NCBI GenBank assembly: GCA_964017125.1 | Contig: OZ024912.1 | Coordinates: 61,160,107 to 61,224,106 of the forward strand | Direction of reading: 5' to 3' | Origin: Flabesymbios commensalis | Taxonomy: Eukaryota > Annelida > Polychaeta > Terebellida > Flabelligeridae | DNA: 64,000 nucleotides | Shown here: positions 1 through 10,554 of the stretch, in pieces | How the letters are laid out: every line of letters begins with the position of its first letter | How positions within the stretch are numbered: position 1 is the stretch's first letter | The notes under the pieces: model-generated | Database searches by the model: none | What the model saw: only the letters and a program-made list of their open reading frames with translations | Told to the model about the DNA's origin: nothing | Made by a program: the position numbers and the translations under genes

Positions 1-1190
1 TGTAATACAACATAATAATGGACCCATACATGAATATGAACATAACATAATTACAGAGCAATGAAAATTTTAACTTAAAAGCTAGAATGTTATAAACATG
101 CTGAAAATGTGACAATTCATATTGATGTAGACATGCACACTCTTTATTTAAATTGTTCCATAATTTAGGACCAATAAGTGATAAACTTCCGGTGTGTCGT
201 CTTGGTACATCTAATTGGCCAGTCCCAGAGGACCTCAACATATAAGTATGATTATTGGATCTGGGGAGAAACATATTGTGTAAGTAAATGGGAGCAATAT
301 TATTAATACATTTAAAAACTAGACTAAACTGGTGAAATTTAGCGATTTTTTAACAGGGAACCCATTTAAGCTCACTGAATAATAATTTACTTCGAATTGA
401 AAAGTCAGCGTCGAGGATCAATCGAGCAGCTCTTTTTTTAAGTTTTACAACTATAGTTATGTTTTCTTGGGATGTGCTTCCCCATCAACTACAACAGTAC
501 TCCAAATACGGTTTTATATAGTAGTTAAAAAACATAATTCTACTTTGGATTGGCAAGAAGGTTCGTATACGTTTGAGAAGAAATAACTTATAAGCCACAG
601 TCTTTTTTATTTTTGTTACCTGTAAATTCCATGTTAACGATTCATCAATGTGAATACCAAGTAATTTGTTATGGGAGACTTGTTCAATTGGGATATCATC
701 AATAATTATTTTAATTTGTTTATCAGAATCAGTTATTCTTTTTACTCTTTGTTCTGAACCAACTAATGCTACTTTGGTTTTGATAATACTTAATTTCATT
801 TTATTATTTTCACACCACTTGTTTGCAGATGTAGCTACATTTTGAAGTTTTTGTGTGATAATTTGAGTACATTTACTTCTGTGATGTGCTGTAGCATCAT
901 CAGCAAAAAGAGATATATCTTCCAAATCTGGGTATAAATACATGTCATTTATGAAAACTATAAGAAATAATGGCCCAAGAATTGAACCTTGTGGAACGCC
1001 GCATTTGTTATCTAAAGGGTTTGATATTTGCCTTTTTATGTCAACTCTCTGAGTATGTTCAGATAAATAAGATGTGAACCATGTGAGAGCATCTTCGCTG
1101 CATCGATAAATTTTTAGCTCGCGGAGCAAAAGGCAATGATCTACTAAATCAAAAATACATCTAGCTTGATAAATATTATACAAACTAAAT
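1..1190 (-). mobile_element. 5'-truncated LINE, reverse transcriptase to C-terminus
   Basis: Minus-strand remnant of a non-LTR retrotransposon. The longest open stretch (485-1183) has the reverse transcriptase blocks in order: a degraded FDLVDH block, GVPQGSILGPLFLIVFIND (template grip), the catalytic LFADDAT, and HNKLLGIHIDESLTWN. Past an in-frame stop (485-487, where relatives read CCSVWG) the same frame continues with KKRAARLILDADF, a second stop in WVPC*KIA, then VPRRHTGSLSLIGPKLWNNL. This is the usual C-terminal region of jockey/CR1-like LINEs. The 5' side stops in the middle of the first RT block near 1190, so there is no endonuclease: typical 5' truncation on insertion. It lies antisense in the intron before the last COX15 exon. 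The clade is a guess; the RT identity is firm. Confidence 0.85.
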
Positions 1191-2503
1191 TTTATTGCAA
1201 ATCACGTTTCAATTTTTATTTTTTAACAAACATTGGCATGGCATTTATAGATAAACAACACACTTTTGATACTATGCACTATGAAAGTCGAAGGGTCAAT
1301 TCTAAGCCATAGCCATACATGAAACAGCTGTTTTCTTTTTGAAGCTTATTGCTGATCAGAAAGCAGCTTGTTCACATGTGTGGTACATTTTTTGCCGGAA
1401 CCCATGGTGATTCCCTGCTGTAATATGTAGTAGTGTTTGCAAAAAGGACTTAAGTTGTATACATGTCTGCATCTCGGGAAAATCAAATTTATATTTGACT
1501 CTGTATAGAGCCTGCTCTGGACTTTATATATACGTATACAATACAAACAGTAGAAGATCTGGAATTTTTTTGACCGATCTCTAAATCACAATCATTTGTA
1601 TTCACGCCACGATCACAAAAACTAACAAATTAGTAGTCGAGATAAAAATTTAAAAATCACATTCCTGACAACATGGAGATATGTGAGTTTTTAAAAATGC
1701 TACAATAATGTAAAATACCCACCACTGGTCAACTTCATAATTTTTTTGGGACATTAAAACTGAAAAACCTTTCAAAAATTACAATGTAGGCAGGCAAATT
1801 TTGCAATCACATTTCCAAGTGCAAGTGATTTCACATGTGCAAGTGATTAAAATGGCTGCCACAAGTCAACTTTACATTTTTTTGGTGGGGTCAATAACTC
1901 AGAGGATGCTATACGACTTCAGGCCTCTTGTTTGGTACAAAAAAAAACATTTTAACATTACTGATTATCATTTTTTCTGCAAGAAAAATATACAGATGTC
2001 ATAATGAAGGATTAGTCATGTTGGTTAGAGTCAAATATTTTGGTTTGGAGATTTGTAGCGGTCAAAGCCTAAGATGCCTTATCATCACACAGTAAGCATG
2101 TAAAAAATTCGAATGGTTCAAGGCAGCTGTTAGGAGGAAAATGGGGAAATAAATGAGTATATTTGGAGGTAGATATGTAAACGTAGCATTTATCATATTA
2201 TTGGCTTTTATTTATCGAACAACTTTTATCAAATAACATTTAAATCTGCTAATTGTAAAATATACATAATAGAGGTATTACAAGAGCTTGTTGAGTAGAA
2301 TGATATCCCTGTTGGTTAAATCGGGAACAAGTATCCATCAAAAGTTACAGTACTGGTACTTTTTTGGTGATTATATCACTATGGATAGAGTTCCATTTAT
2401 TACGTACTGTATTTTCCAAGGTTTCTATCAATAAACTAATCTAATCTAAAAATGAGCTTGTAACATAATCTTGAAAAGAAAAATATATTTTTTTATTTTA
2501 CAG
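1191..2503. other. COX15 intron sequence, no further element recognised
   Basis: AT-rich sequence between the LINE and the last COX15 exon. Short open frames here (for example 1801-2004 +) have low-complexity composition and no recognisable domain. The 3' end has a pyrimidine-rich stretch ending in TTTTATTTTACAG at 2503, a good splice acceptor. Confidence 0.5.
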
Positions 2504-2635
2504 GTTACTCTTGGAGTATTAACATTGCTGAACTATGTGCCCGTCTGGCTGGCGGCCTCACATCAAGCTGGTGCGATGACTCTACTTGGTATAGCAGTGT
2601 GGCTTGTTAATGAGCTAAAAAGGATACCAAAATAG
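2504..2635 (+). CDS. COX15: COX15, heme A synthase, last coding exon
   Basis: Terminal exon encoding 43 residues and the stop codon TAG (2633-2635). COX15 converts heme O to heme A in the mitochondrial inner membrane for cytochrome c oxidase assembly. The peptide begins VTLGVLTLLNYVPVWLAASH and ends LVNELKRIPK. It lines up residue by residue with the animal COX15 C-terminus as I recall it, which contains a YVPxxLAAxHQ motif, a final hydrophobic helix and an ending close to MNELRRVPK. The histidine of LAASHQAG corresponds to the conserved heme-ligating His of the last four-helix bundle. The exon starts in phase 0 after a clear acceptor (TTTTACAG); in the human protein the same junction falls between Q and V. 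Upstream exons are outside the window to the left. The exon is too short to show as a long open frame but is the best-supported coding piece in the left half. Confidence 0.87.
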   Translation, partial: VTLGVLTLLNYVPVWLAASHQAGAMTLLGIAVWLVNELKRIPK

Positions 2636-2840
2636 TTCAACCGCTTTGCAAGATCTGAATTGATAGACTAATATTTTTCGCTTGAAGATAGTAGCTATTC
2701 GGGACATAACGATGTTTAGAGATTAAATCAGGATAAAAATTAAACATCGCTACAACCTCGAGTATGCTGAGAGGTTATCCTAACAATTGTGATATGAAGT
2801 GAATGTAGAAAATACCAATTAGCATGTACACTTAACATGC
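2636..2840 (+). other. Probable COX15 3' UTR
   Basis: Sequence directly after the COX15 stop. An ATTAAA poly(A)-signal variant lies at 2722-2727; no canonical AATAAA was seen close to the stop. The transcript end cannot be fixed; the following tandem duplication may be part of the UTR or lie beyond it. Confidence 0.35.
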
Positions 2841-2979
2841 TTAAGGAAATCAGTTGTCCGGCCTCAACCTTTAGGAGCCTTCCCAAAGGTTTGCAATGTC
2901 CCAAATTATACAAACAGTGTTCCTATTTTTGGGTGGATGTTTGACTGCTTTCATGTTGATGTTTTGAGGTGCATGTCGT

Positions 2980-3050
2980 CCCCTTGGAGTTAGAAGGTGC
3001 TAAACTGCCACTTTACAAAGTGGCACTTTAGCACATTTAAACTCCAGGGG
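2980..3050. repeat. Imperfect hairpin in duplication copy 1
   Basis: Inverted repeat starting CCCCTTGGAGTTAGAAGGTG and ending TTTAAACTCCAGGGG around a short centre. It is the degraded counterpart of the better hairpin in copy 2. Confidence 0.7.
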
Positions 3051-3134
3051 GCCGATGTTACTGTTGAGACAAATATTGCATTTGCTTTGTTTTCTTTTTT
3101 CTTTGTAAATTACACATTGAGCCCTGATAATATA

Positions 3135-3318
3135 CTGTAGATCTGGTCATTTTCTCGAGTTAAATTTTTTGTTAATTTCTGATTTTTAGAGAAGTTTAGA
3201 ATTCACAACTTTTTCTTTAGTAGCGCTATTATAAAAATAATTTTCGTGAGATTTGTGAATTTGCAAATTTGCCCTCCTCGCGAAAATTTAAACCTCGCAA
3301 ATATTACAAGATCTACAG
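3135..3318. mobile_element. MITE, CTGTAGATCT family, copy A
   Basis: Terminal inverted repeats CTGTAGATCTGGT / ACAAGATCTACAG, with TA on both outer sides, enclose about 184 bp of self-complementary AT-rich sequence with CGCGAAAATTT-type words. A second copy is at 11021-11227. TA target sites and ends containing CAG suggest a Tc1/mariner-type non-autonomous element (inference). Confidence 0.75.
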
Positions 3319-3824
3319 TATTACATGACAGCTAGCTAATGGATGGCGGAATATGCTATGTAACCACAGAAGTCAGGTGGCCAGGACTCAAGACGTCGAT
3401 AGTGAGGAATATAGAGAAATTACTTAGCTATCTGACTTTTTAAATTTTCTTTTTTTTTAATTTTTCATTGATGTATTGTGGCCTGGTCACCCAACTTGTG
3501 TGGCTCTACTAGAAGGAGGCTTACATTTAGTATTCTGCCATCCATTGTGATGTAATTTTACTTTTAATATATTCTGACAGGTATTTTATTGCTATACATG
3601 TACAACTTTTTTCCTTACTGCAAAAACGTCTAGATTGGTATATATCTAGATAGATACATTACGTAAGGAAATGAGTTACCTGGCCTTAACATTTAGAGCT
3701 ATTTTGGAGCCGTGGCAAAGGTTTGCAATGTCCCACATTATACGAAGAGTGTTCGTAATTTGGGTGGACGTTTGACTGCTTTCATGTCCGTTTTAATTTA
3801 ATTTAATTTTGGGGTGGGTGTCAT

Positions 3825-3890
3825 CCCCTTGGAGTTAGAAGGTGCTAAACTTTACAAGGTGGCAGTTTAGCACCTTCTAACACCAAGGGG
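3825..3890. repeat. Long hairpin in duplication copy 2
   Basis: Arms of 27 bases, CCCCTTGG-A-GTTAGAAGGTGCTAAACT against its complement ending CCAAGGGG, with one mismatch and a loop of about 12 bases (TTACAAGGTGGC). The arms are nearly perfect although the surrounding duplication is diverged. Confidence 0.8.
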
Positions 3891-4303
3891 ACGATGTTAC
3901 TGTTGCGACAAATATTGCCTTTCCTTTGTTTTCTTTTGTAAATTGCACGTCAGTTAGAAATAATTATGTAGGCAATACATTGTTCTATTTTTTGTATCAA
4001 AAACGGGATTGTTTTGCTACGAAATTACTCATGTCGATATTGACGAATATAGAGAAATTAGTAGCTGTCTAACTATTTAAAAATGTTTTTTTTTTGTAAT
4101 ATTTCATTGATATATTGTGGCCTGGTCACCCAACTTGTGTGGCTACTAGAAGGCCTACGTGGAGTACTCTGCCATCCATTGTGATGTAATTTTACTTGTA
4201 ATATATTCTGACCGGTGTATTATTGCTGCACAAACATGTACAACTTATTTCCTTACTGTAAAAAAGTCCAGATTGGTATATATCTAGATAGATACATTAC
4301 AAA

Positions 4304-4609
4304 ATGCATTAAAAATTGACAATTAAAAACTTAATCATGTTAAAATCTACATTGGATTGGACAACCGGGGTCGTAATTTTGATTTCTTTGATTCCTAACA
4401 TGTATACCAGATAGAGACTGGTAAGGTTTTACAGAAAATACATTGTATGTACTGGTAAAACGTTTACATGAAATAAATATCACATAAATAAATTTTCCAT
4501 GACTAGAGCACACTTTTCTGTACACATACCACCTATTTTATGCAATATGTTTTGGGGTTGTCCGTCCCTCCTGTCATTCTTGTCATGACATTAATTCAAT
4601 AACATCTGA
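4304..4609. other. No recognisable feature
   Basis: Single-copy-looking AT-rich sequence. The open frame at 4340-4525 (-) has no recognisable domain. Confidence 0.4.
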
Positions 4610-5960
4610 AACTAACAGTTCCATATTAATACTAGTGATAGACCTCATGAAAGTCTTAGGTCAAGATCAAGGATGGATTACCATGACCTATTTTTCTATA
4701 AATGTCACAGGCTAATAAAGGAAAATAGTTTGTCATCACGATATGTCCATACCTGCAATTTGTATTACTTCTATATTAATACCAATGATCCATATGAAAC
4801 TTATGGTCAAGTTTAAAGATGGGTGACCTCGAACCATTTTCCAAGGTCACAGAAGCTTTCAAATGAAATATCTCCACAGCTACAGTTCGTATCACTTACA
4901 TTTCAATACCAATGATCCATACGATGAATTTCGAGGTCAAGTTGTAAGATGGGAGACATTTACCTATTTCTCAAGGTCACAAGAGGCTAATAGAGGAAAA
5001 AGTTTGTCATCAGGACTGCACAACTGTATGCTCTTCATGGAGGTGAAATGACACACGAATGAACAGGTCCAGTGACCAGGAGGTAAAATGTAAAGTCGGC
5101 TGATGAGTCTTCCGACTTGATATCAGACTATAAACCTGCACCAATACCTTTGCACTTTTACAATTTGTATTACTTCCATACTAATACCGTATCCCCGCGC
5201 ATAAACGTGCATGCACTTATAAGTGAAAATCGACGGTTTTAGGCATGTCTCGAAAAAAATTATTGTTTGTTTATGCACCTATATTCGAATACTATGCGCA
5301 TGCACTTATATTCGAAAATTACTACACGTACCACTGTGTAAATCAGCCATATACTGCAGGTGAGAATAATATCGATATGTGTTGACTGAAAGAAACCATT
5401 ACTAGAATGTCCATAATTTATTTTTTCAAGTATAGTGTAGATCGTAAACACAAACTACGTTATTATTTGTATTTATTAGCGGGTGGATATTAGGCGAAAA
5501 TTGCTCCATAATATAGATATGCGCCGACAGTTCAAGGCGTCAAAGCGATAGAGCATGGGTGTGATAGCTTAAAAGCGTGGACAAATAAGGTGTGATATGA
5601 CAGCTCAGGTAGTGTCAACACCTATTGCCTGAAGTCACTCCCACAAGTGTACTTCAAAGTAGCAGTCAGTGATTACTACCGTTAGCTTAGTTCAATTTGG
5701 ATTGGAATAAATCAAATAATTACGATTTTAAAGAATTTGGAGAAATTTGAAATTTGTTTTTATGTTCGAATATAAGTGCATGCACTTATTTTCAAAAACT
5801 AAGTGCATCTTCAAATATAAGTGCATGCACGTTAATGCGTGGGGTACGGTACCAATGACCCATATGATATGACTCGAAGGTCAAGTTCAAAGATTTGTGG
5901 CCTAATTGTCAAGGTTCAAAAGCCCAATAAAGGAAAAAAATTGTCATGAAGATATCTCCA
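4610..5960. repeat. Degenerate tandem repeat of about 170-180 bp units
   Basis: Four diverged units share the words TATTAATACCAATGATCCAT, GGTCAAGTT(T/C)AAAGATG, AAGGTCACA and GATATCTCCACA (unit cores near 4610, 4780, 4890 and 5165/5850). The last unit is split by the inverted-repeat element 5185-5849. No coding content. Confidence 0.65.
5185..5849. mobile_element. Inverted-repeat DNA element with TA target duplication
   Basis: The ends are inverted copies: TACCGTATCCCCGCGCATAA inward on the left, and the complement TACCGTACCCCACGCATTAA on the right. Both continue with CGTGCATGCACTTATA. The element sits inside a tandem unit whose intact neighbours read AATACCAATG, so the empty site is visible and TA is duplicated. 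Subterminal AAGTGCATGCACTTAT-like words recur four to five times. No transposase was seen; non-autonomous. Confidence 0.8.
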
Positions 5961-6198
5961 CACACTTAAAGGGACTCAATCAGGCTAAAATCATAAAAAA
6001 ATGGTGATTTTGTTTTGGCTTCTTAATATGAACATATATGATGTAAACATGTCCATAGACTAGAACTGCAAAAGTTTTTTAATTTTTGTGCGGCGCATTT
6101 ACCTGGTAGGCTAAATATAGAGACGAAATTGCCGTATGAATTTTCTTATTTTGGACATGCATGTCCGAAACAAGAAATCGGGAATTTCGTCCCTTCAA

Positions 6199-6718
6199 TA
6201 TGATGAAACTTAATTTCAAGCACAAGGGTTGTTGACCTTGATCTATATGCCAAGGGCACAGAGGCTGATAAAACTGTACATAGAAGTCAATAACAAGTTA
6301 ATTTGCAAAAGCCAATATTGATCTAGAAAAAAACATTCAACGGAATTAGCTTCTTCTGAACTAACCGACAAATTATAGGCAAAAGCTACAAAACCCTTGT
6401 TTATTACAGAGGGCTAATGCGATTTAAATACTACAATTGCCAAGTAATTATAAATGGTATTGTTTCGGACTTAAGTATGGGGTCTCATCTAACATTGTTT
6501 TTACCGAGTAGCCATTTAAAAGGGCTTCCTGTCCATATGATGAAACTCAATTTCAAGCACAAGAGTTGGCAACCTTGATCTGTATGCCAAGGGCACAGAG
6601 GCTGATAAAGCTGTACATAGAAGTCAATAACAATTTATTTTGCAAAAGCCAATATGTATCTAGAAAAAAACATTCAGCGGAATCAGCTTTTTCTGGACTA
6701 ACTGACAAATTATAGGCA
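6199..6718. repeat. Direct repeat, about 190 bp, two copies
   Basis: Segments 6199-6383 and 6534-6718 are close copies, sharing ATATGATGAAACT(T/C)AATTTC, GCCAAGGGCACAGAGGCTGA and TGTACATAGAAGTCAATAAC. They are separated by about 150 bp of unrelated sequence. The second copy abuts the LINE scrap at 6725. Confidence 0.8.
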
Positions 6719-6724
6719 ATGGAT

Positions 6725-6975
6725 TAATGGATGAAGGGAAAATACCTATTGGAATATTTCTGGATCTTTCAAAAGCCTTCGATACATTAAATCACCTAAT
6801 TTTAATTAAAAGATTAGATTTTTATAGGGTATCGAGACAGGCGAACAAATTATTGACAAATAATATCAATATGTAAATTTTTATAATTATAAATTTGATA
6901 TACTCAATATTACCACTGGCGTTCCACAAGGGTCAATTTTAGAGCCGTTGCTTTTTATAATTTATAAATATTTAT
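6725..6975 (+). mobile_element. LINE reverse transcriptase scrap
   Basis: Plus-strand fragment encoding IPIGIFLDLSKAFDTLNH (RT block with the first catalytic Asp region) and, after a frame break, ITTGVPQGSILEPLLFIIYK. The family matches the jockey/CR1-like RT at the window start but on the other strand. It is truncated at both ends and contains frame breaks. Confidence 0.8.
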
Positions 6976-7230
6976 TTATAAATATTTATTATAAATAGTT
7001 GATTGTCACACAGTTATATTTACATGGAGACACACATAACAATAAATGAGCCTCCGTGCTCAATCACAGTATTCAACAGACTGCCACAGATTGACCTAGT
7101 TTGCGCGCCAAGCCTTTCCCGTGGCTGAGCGCCCGCAAAGGATCTAGACACAGCGATATGATTAAATACCACATGTTCCGCCACAGGCCTCCTCGGAAAA
7201 AATCATTATCTTATTTAATGGGTTGCTTAC

Positions 7231-7328
7231 ACAGCAAACATGATGCTTCGGCCCAATGTTGGCCCGTCGTTCACGTCGTCGGCCCAACATTGGCCCAACA
7301 CCGTGTCTATACCTTATGTTTGCCGGGT
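7231..7328. repeat. CAGCAAACAC hairpin family, copy 1
   Basis: Palindromic segment of about 98 bp with ends CAGCAAACAT and ATGTTTGCCG. Its interior is a GGCCCAATGTTGGCCC / GGCCCAACATTGGCCC pair around a CGTC-rich centre. Further copies are at 16984, 17336 and 42235. Confidence 0.7.
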
Positions 7329-8302
7329 ATGAACTGGTGATATAGGCCTACTGAGGGACAAACAGTGCCCAATATGCCTTAGATTGCAGGAGAAAGCCTT
7401 TGAAAATCAAAAATTTCCCCAGGGTGCCCCCCTTACAGTGAAATATTTCTTTGTCAAGTTTGAACCCCCCGTCAGTGAGAAGCTAGATTTGCCCCTGGTT
7501 GGACCGCCATCTATGATGCCAGTCCAACCTCAAGCCAACCCAAGCAATACCTGAGGCCGGACCAACACAAGAACCACCATTCTGCTGGTAAGCACGTGTC
7601 TGACCTGCCTCGCAAAAAGGCACAGCCACAGGATCGGTAGGCCTATAATGCAGGAACAGCTAGGCCAATAATTTGAACGTTGGCAGAAGCCAGACCTCGA
7701 ACGTTGGCAGGCCATCATAAACGATTCTGGCCCAACGCCGAGTCGACCGCATAACTTACTCTAATATTAAGCTTCCGTACAAAATCTGCTCATGTTCCGT
7801 ACTACTCAGAGTGACAAAGCCACCAGTCAGTGGCATCTTTTAGGCTGGTCAGACCCCTGGTTAACGAAGAACCAATCCTCACACATTCTGCATGGCACAT
7901 CTGATAGACTATGAAAATCTCCGTGCGAAATTTTAACACGGGGACGCAGCTAGAGCAGCTCTATCACATCAAAGTTGTATAAGGCTTTATGTGCTGCTCT
8001 CACGCCATTAATACATGATATCATTGCACACATATATAGGGGATGATGTTTGGGTATTTTATCCCCACTTGGTGACCTGCATGATATTGATCTTAATGCT
8101 GGTCTCCTGTCAGTGTCCCAGGCGGCTGCACAGAAATGCCAATTTAACCAGTGTAATTTAATCACTGTACTAGGATAAATATAGGCCTACAACGTTGGCG
8201 GGGGCGGATCCAAGAGGGGGGCATTGATCCTCACAGCAGATATTATTATGTTTATTTATAACAGATATCATAATGTATTATTAGTTGTTTGCACATGTTA
8301 TA
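7329..8302. other. No gene recognised
   Basis: Intergenic sequence with short open frames on both strands but no domain. The words AACGTTGGCAG and GGCCCAACG near 7675-7735 echo the neighbouring hairpin family. Confidence 0.4.
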
Positions 8303-9894
8303 TGGGTAAAACCAAAAATTGGGGTAACTTTGTAGCATCAAAAATGGCAGTGAGGGGACCATCAAAGATGAGAAAAAACACTTGATGGGTTTGGTGCACT
8401 GATCCCAATAGCGCATAAAAAGTCACTGGCTGCGCTAGAATTTTTTTTTTGCTTTTAAAACGTCATTTTTAAATAATTGCAACATTCCACTTACTACTCC
8501 GTTACCAAATCCAAGCCATTTCAACATTGATGTTACTTTGTTTAGCTTGACATCACACTTTTAAACGTGATATCCTTATTGAAGCATAATACTAAACAAT
8601 CGTATCTCAAAACTGCTCAAATTTGACGGGATAAACAAAAATCTTTATTTCAACTCCGTTACCAAGCCAAAAAATACTCAACTCCGTGACCAAATGCTTG
8701 GCTTGACATAAATATAAACCGTATATTCTCTTATCATAACATCGATTATAAATAGGTGCTCTATTTATATAGGGATAACGAGCCATGTTTTAAAAGACTA
8801 TATCATCAATCATTATAACTATAAAACCCATAAAATTTGGTAATTCACTACTCCGTTCCCTTTTCTTGGTAACGGAGTAGAGTGGAATGGAGTAGTAAAA
8901 TTAAAAGTATTCTTGGGATTAATGAAAATTTATGGGCAATAATTCAAAGATATATCATACAGGTGGAAATAGTCCCCATAGCAACATGTTCTAGGCATGC
9001 AAGCATAAAAACAACTCGTTTTTAGACCCACAGCGATAGGAACGGAGTAGTAAAAACAAAAGTATATTTTCTAACATTTTGGTAATACCTGTTTCGAATA
9101 ACTTGTCACTCAACAATATTAATTCTTTCAAGGTGAAAAACTCGTATAAGGCCCTTCAGTGTGTCAAACTACACTTGATATACTTTTAGTTCATGATTAT
9201 TCACTTGATGGGGCATACTACAATGATGGTAACGGAGTAGAGTGCAAATGTGGGGACATGTATATTAATCAAAATTATATATATCGATATCAATTTTAGG
9301 TCGAATTTTGATCATTGATTAGTTTAAGTGAACAATGTCTAGCCATGAAATGTAATTATTAGAATTAAATTGCGTATTTGTATCCTACAGTGAAGTTTCA
9401 AATAGTGGAATTTTCTCTGGGGACATGCCATTTTCCACGTTTCCATGACATAGAGCTCCTATAAAACCATATCTATATATATATTTTTTTACAAATAATC
9501 TAAACATTAACTCTTTAAGTGCTTCATTACTACTTAACATTCTCCTTTCATTTGAAGTTGGCATTGCTCACGCAATTGCCAACTTCAAATGAAAGGAAAA
9601 TACCTCCTCACTTAAAAATTAAACCTGCTAAATTTCACAATGGGGGCTTTACTCAAGATTTATACATGCATATTTGTTCAATTTCTGTCAAATTTTAGTT
9701 GTGGAAAAACAGTATGAATGCGCTTAAAAGCGTCGCCCGCACTCAAAGGGTTAATAAGTAATAATGCTTAAACGTGAAGTTGAACCATTAAAAATTATTT
9801 TCTAATATTTTTATATTTAATTCAAAATGCGGACCTTTTAAGTCCTGGGGACACTAATTTTATGTAAAATTACCCCAATTTTTGGTTTTACCCA
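8303..9894. mobile_element. Non-autonomous inverted-repeat element A (1.6 kb)
   Basis: Ends are 25-base inverted repeats beginning TGGGTAAAACCAAAAATTGG, flanked by TATA on both sides (possible 4-bp target duplication). Inside is a symmetric set of motifs. ACTCCGTTACC-like words occur four times in forward orientation (about 8495, 8653, 8681, 8850). The complement GGTAACGGAGTAG-like word occurs four times on the right (about 8868, 8884, 9041, 9231). The switch falls at 8850-8880. A 21-bp-arm hairpin lies at 9543-9597. No transposase frame is visible. The superfamily is unknown. Confidence 0.75.
9543..9597. repeat. Perfect hairpin with 21-bp arms inside element A
   Basis: Arms 9543-9563 and 9577-9597 (core CATTTGAAGTTGGCA) are perfect complements around a 13-base loop. 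Confidence 0.9.
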
Positions 9895-10554
9895 TATATA
9901 TGTAGGCCTATGTTATGTAGGCCTAGAAGGGCTAAAAAACACAGTTTCAGACACCTTGTTCGTTTTTCTTAAATTGAAAGAGAACAGACTGATATAATTT
10001 TTATGATTTTCAAATATAATTTACATTTCTCCACTCTAAGAGTGTTGGGAGTTCTGAGCGTGATGGATAATGATACATGTTATGTGTGGTTAGACCAGAT
10101 TATTGTTAGACGTCCAGTCCTTTTTGACCATTAGACACCGTCTCGTCGGATGTTGATTCCGACTGAGAGTTTAGATTCGCTCAGGATTTGACCGCACTGA
10201 AGCTACGACACAATTGTAGGACACAATAAAGAAAAAAATCGCACGGAAAAATATCACTTCTGATTTTAAGGAAATTACTCTGGCAATCGCCATTTTGTCG
10301 TGTTTGTTTCAGTAAACATGCTGAATATACGATTTTTTCAATTATTTTATTTTTAAATAGCTTTAAAGTATACAATTTTGTATAAACATATGTATTTATT
10401 TGAATTGATTTATAAAGAAATAACAGGTAACTGCAGTATTGTGATTTTTAGCGGTAACAGTTACTTCACTGTCCACGGCCATGTGTGGTGAGCGATAATA
10501 GGCCTAGTCTGGCGGATCGTCTGCATAGTGACCAGTGGTGACAGTGGGTCCGAG
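9895..10554. other. No gene recognised
   Basis: Intergenic, AT-rich. No domain in any short open frame, including 10181-10375 (-). Confidence 0.4.

Larger units (their letters stand above)
2841..4303. repeat. Tandem duplication, two diverged copies (2841-3661, 3662-4303)
   Basis: Both copies begin with TAAGGAAATNAGTT and share, in order, the GGTTTGCAATGTCCCA segment, a GGAGTTAGAAGGTGCTAAAC hairpin, GACAAATATTGC, ATATAGAGAAATTA, GTGGCCTGGTCACCCAACTT and TTGGTATATATCTAGATAGA. Copy 1 is longer mainly because it carries an inverted-repeat element (3135-3318) that copy 2 lacks. The copies are visibly diverged, so the duplication is not recent. Confidence 0.8.
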
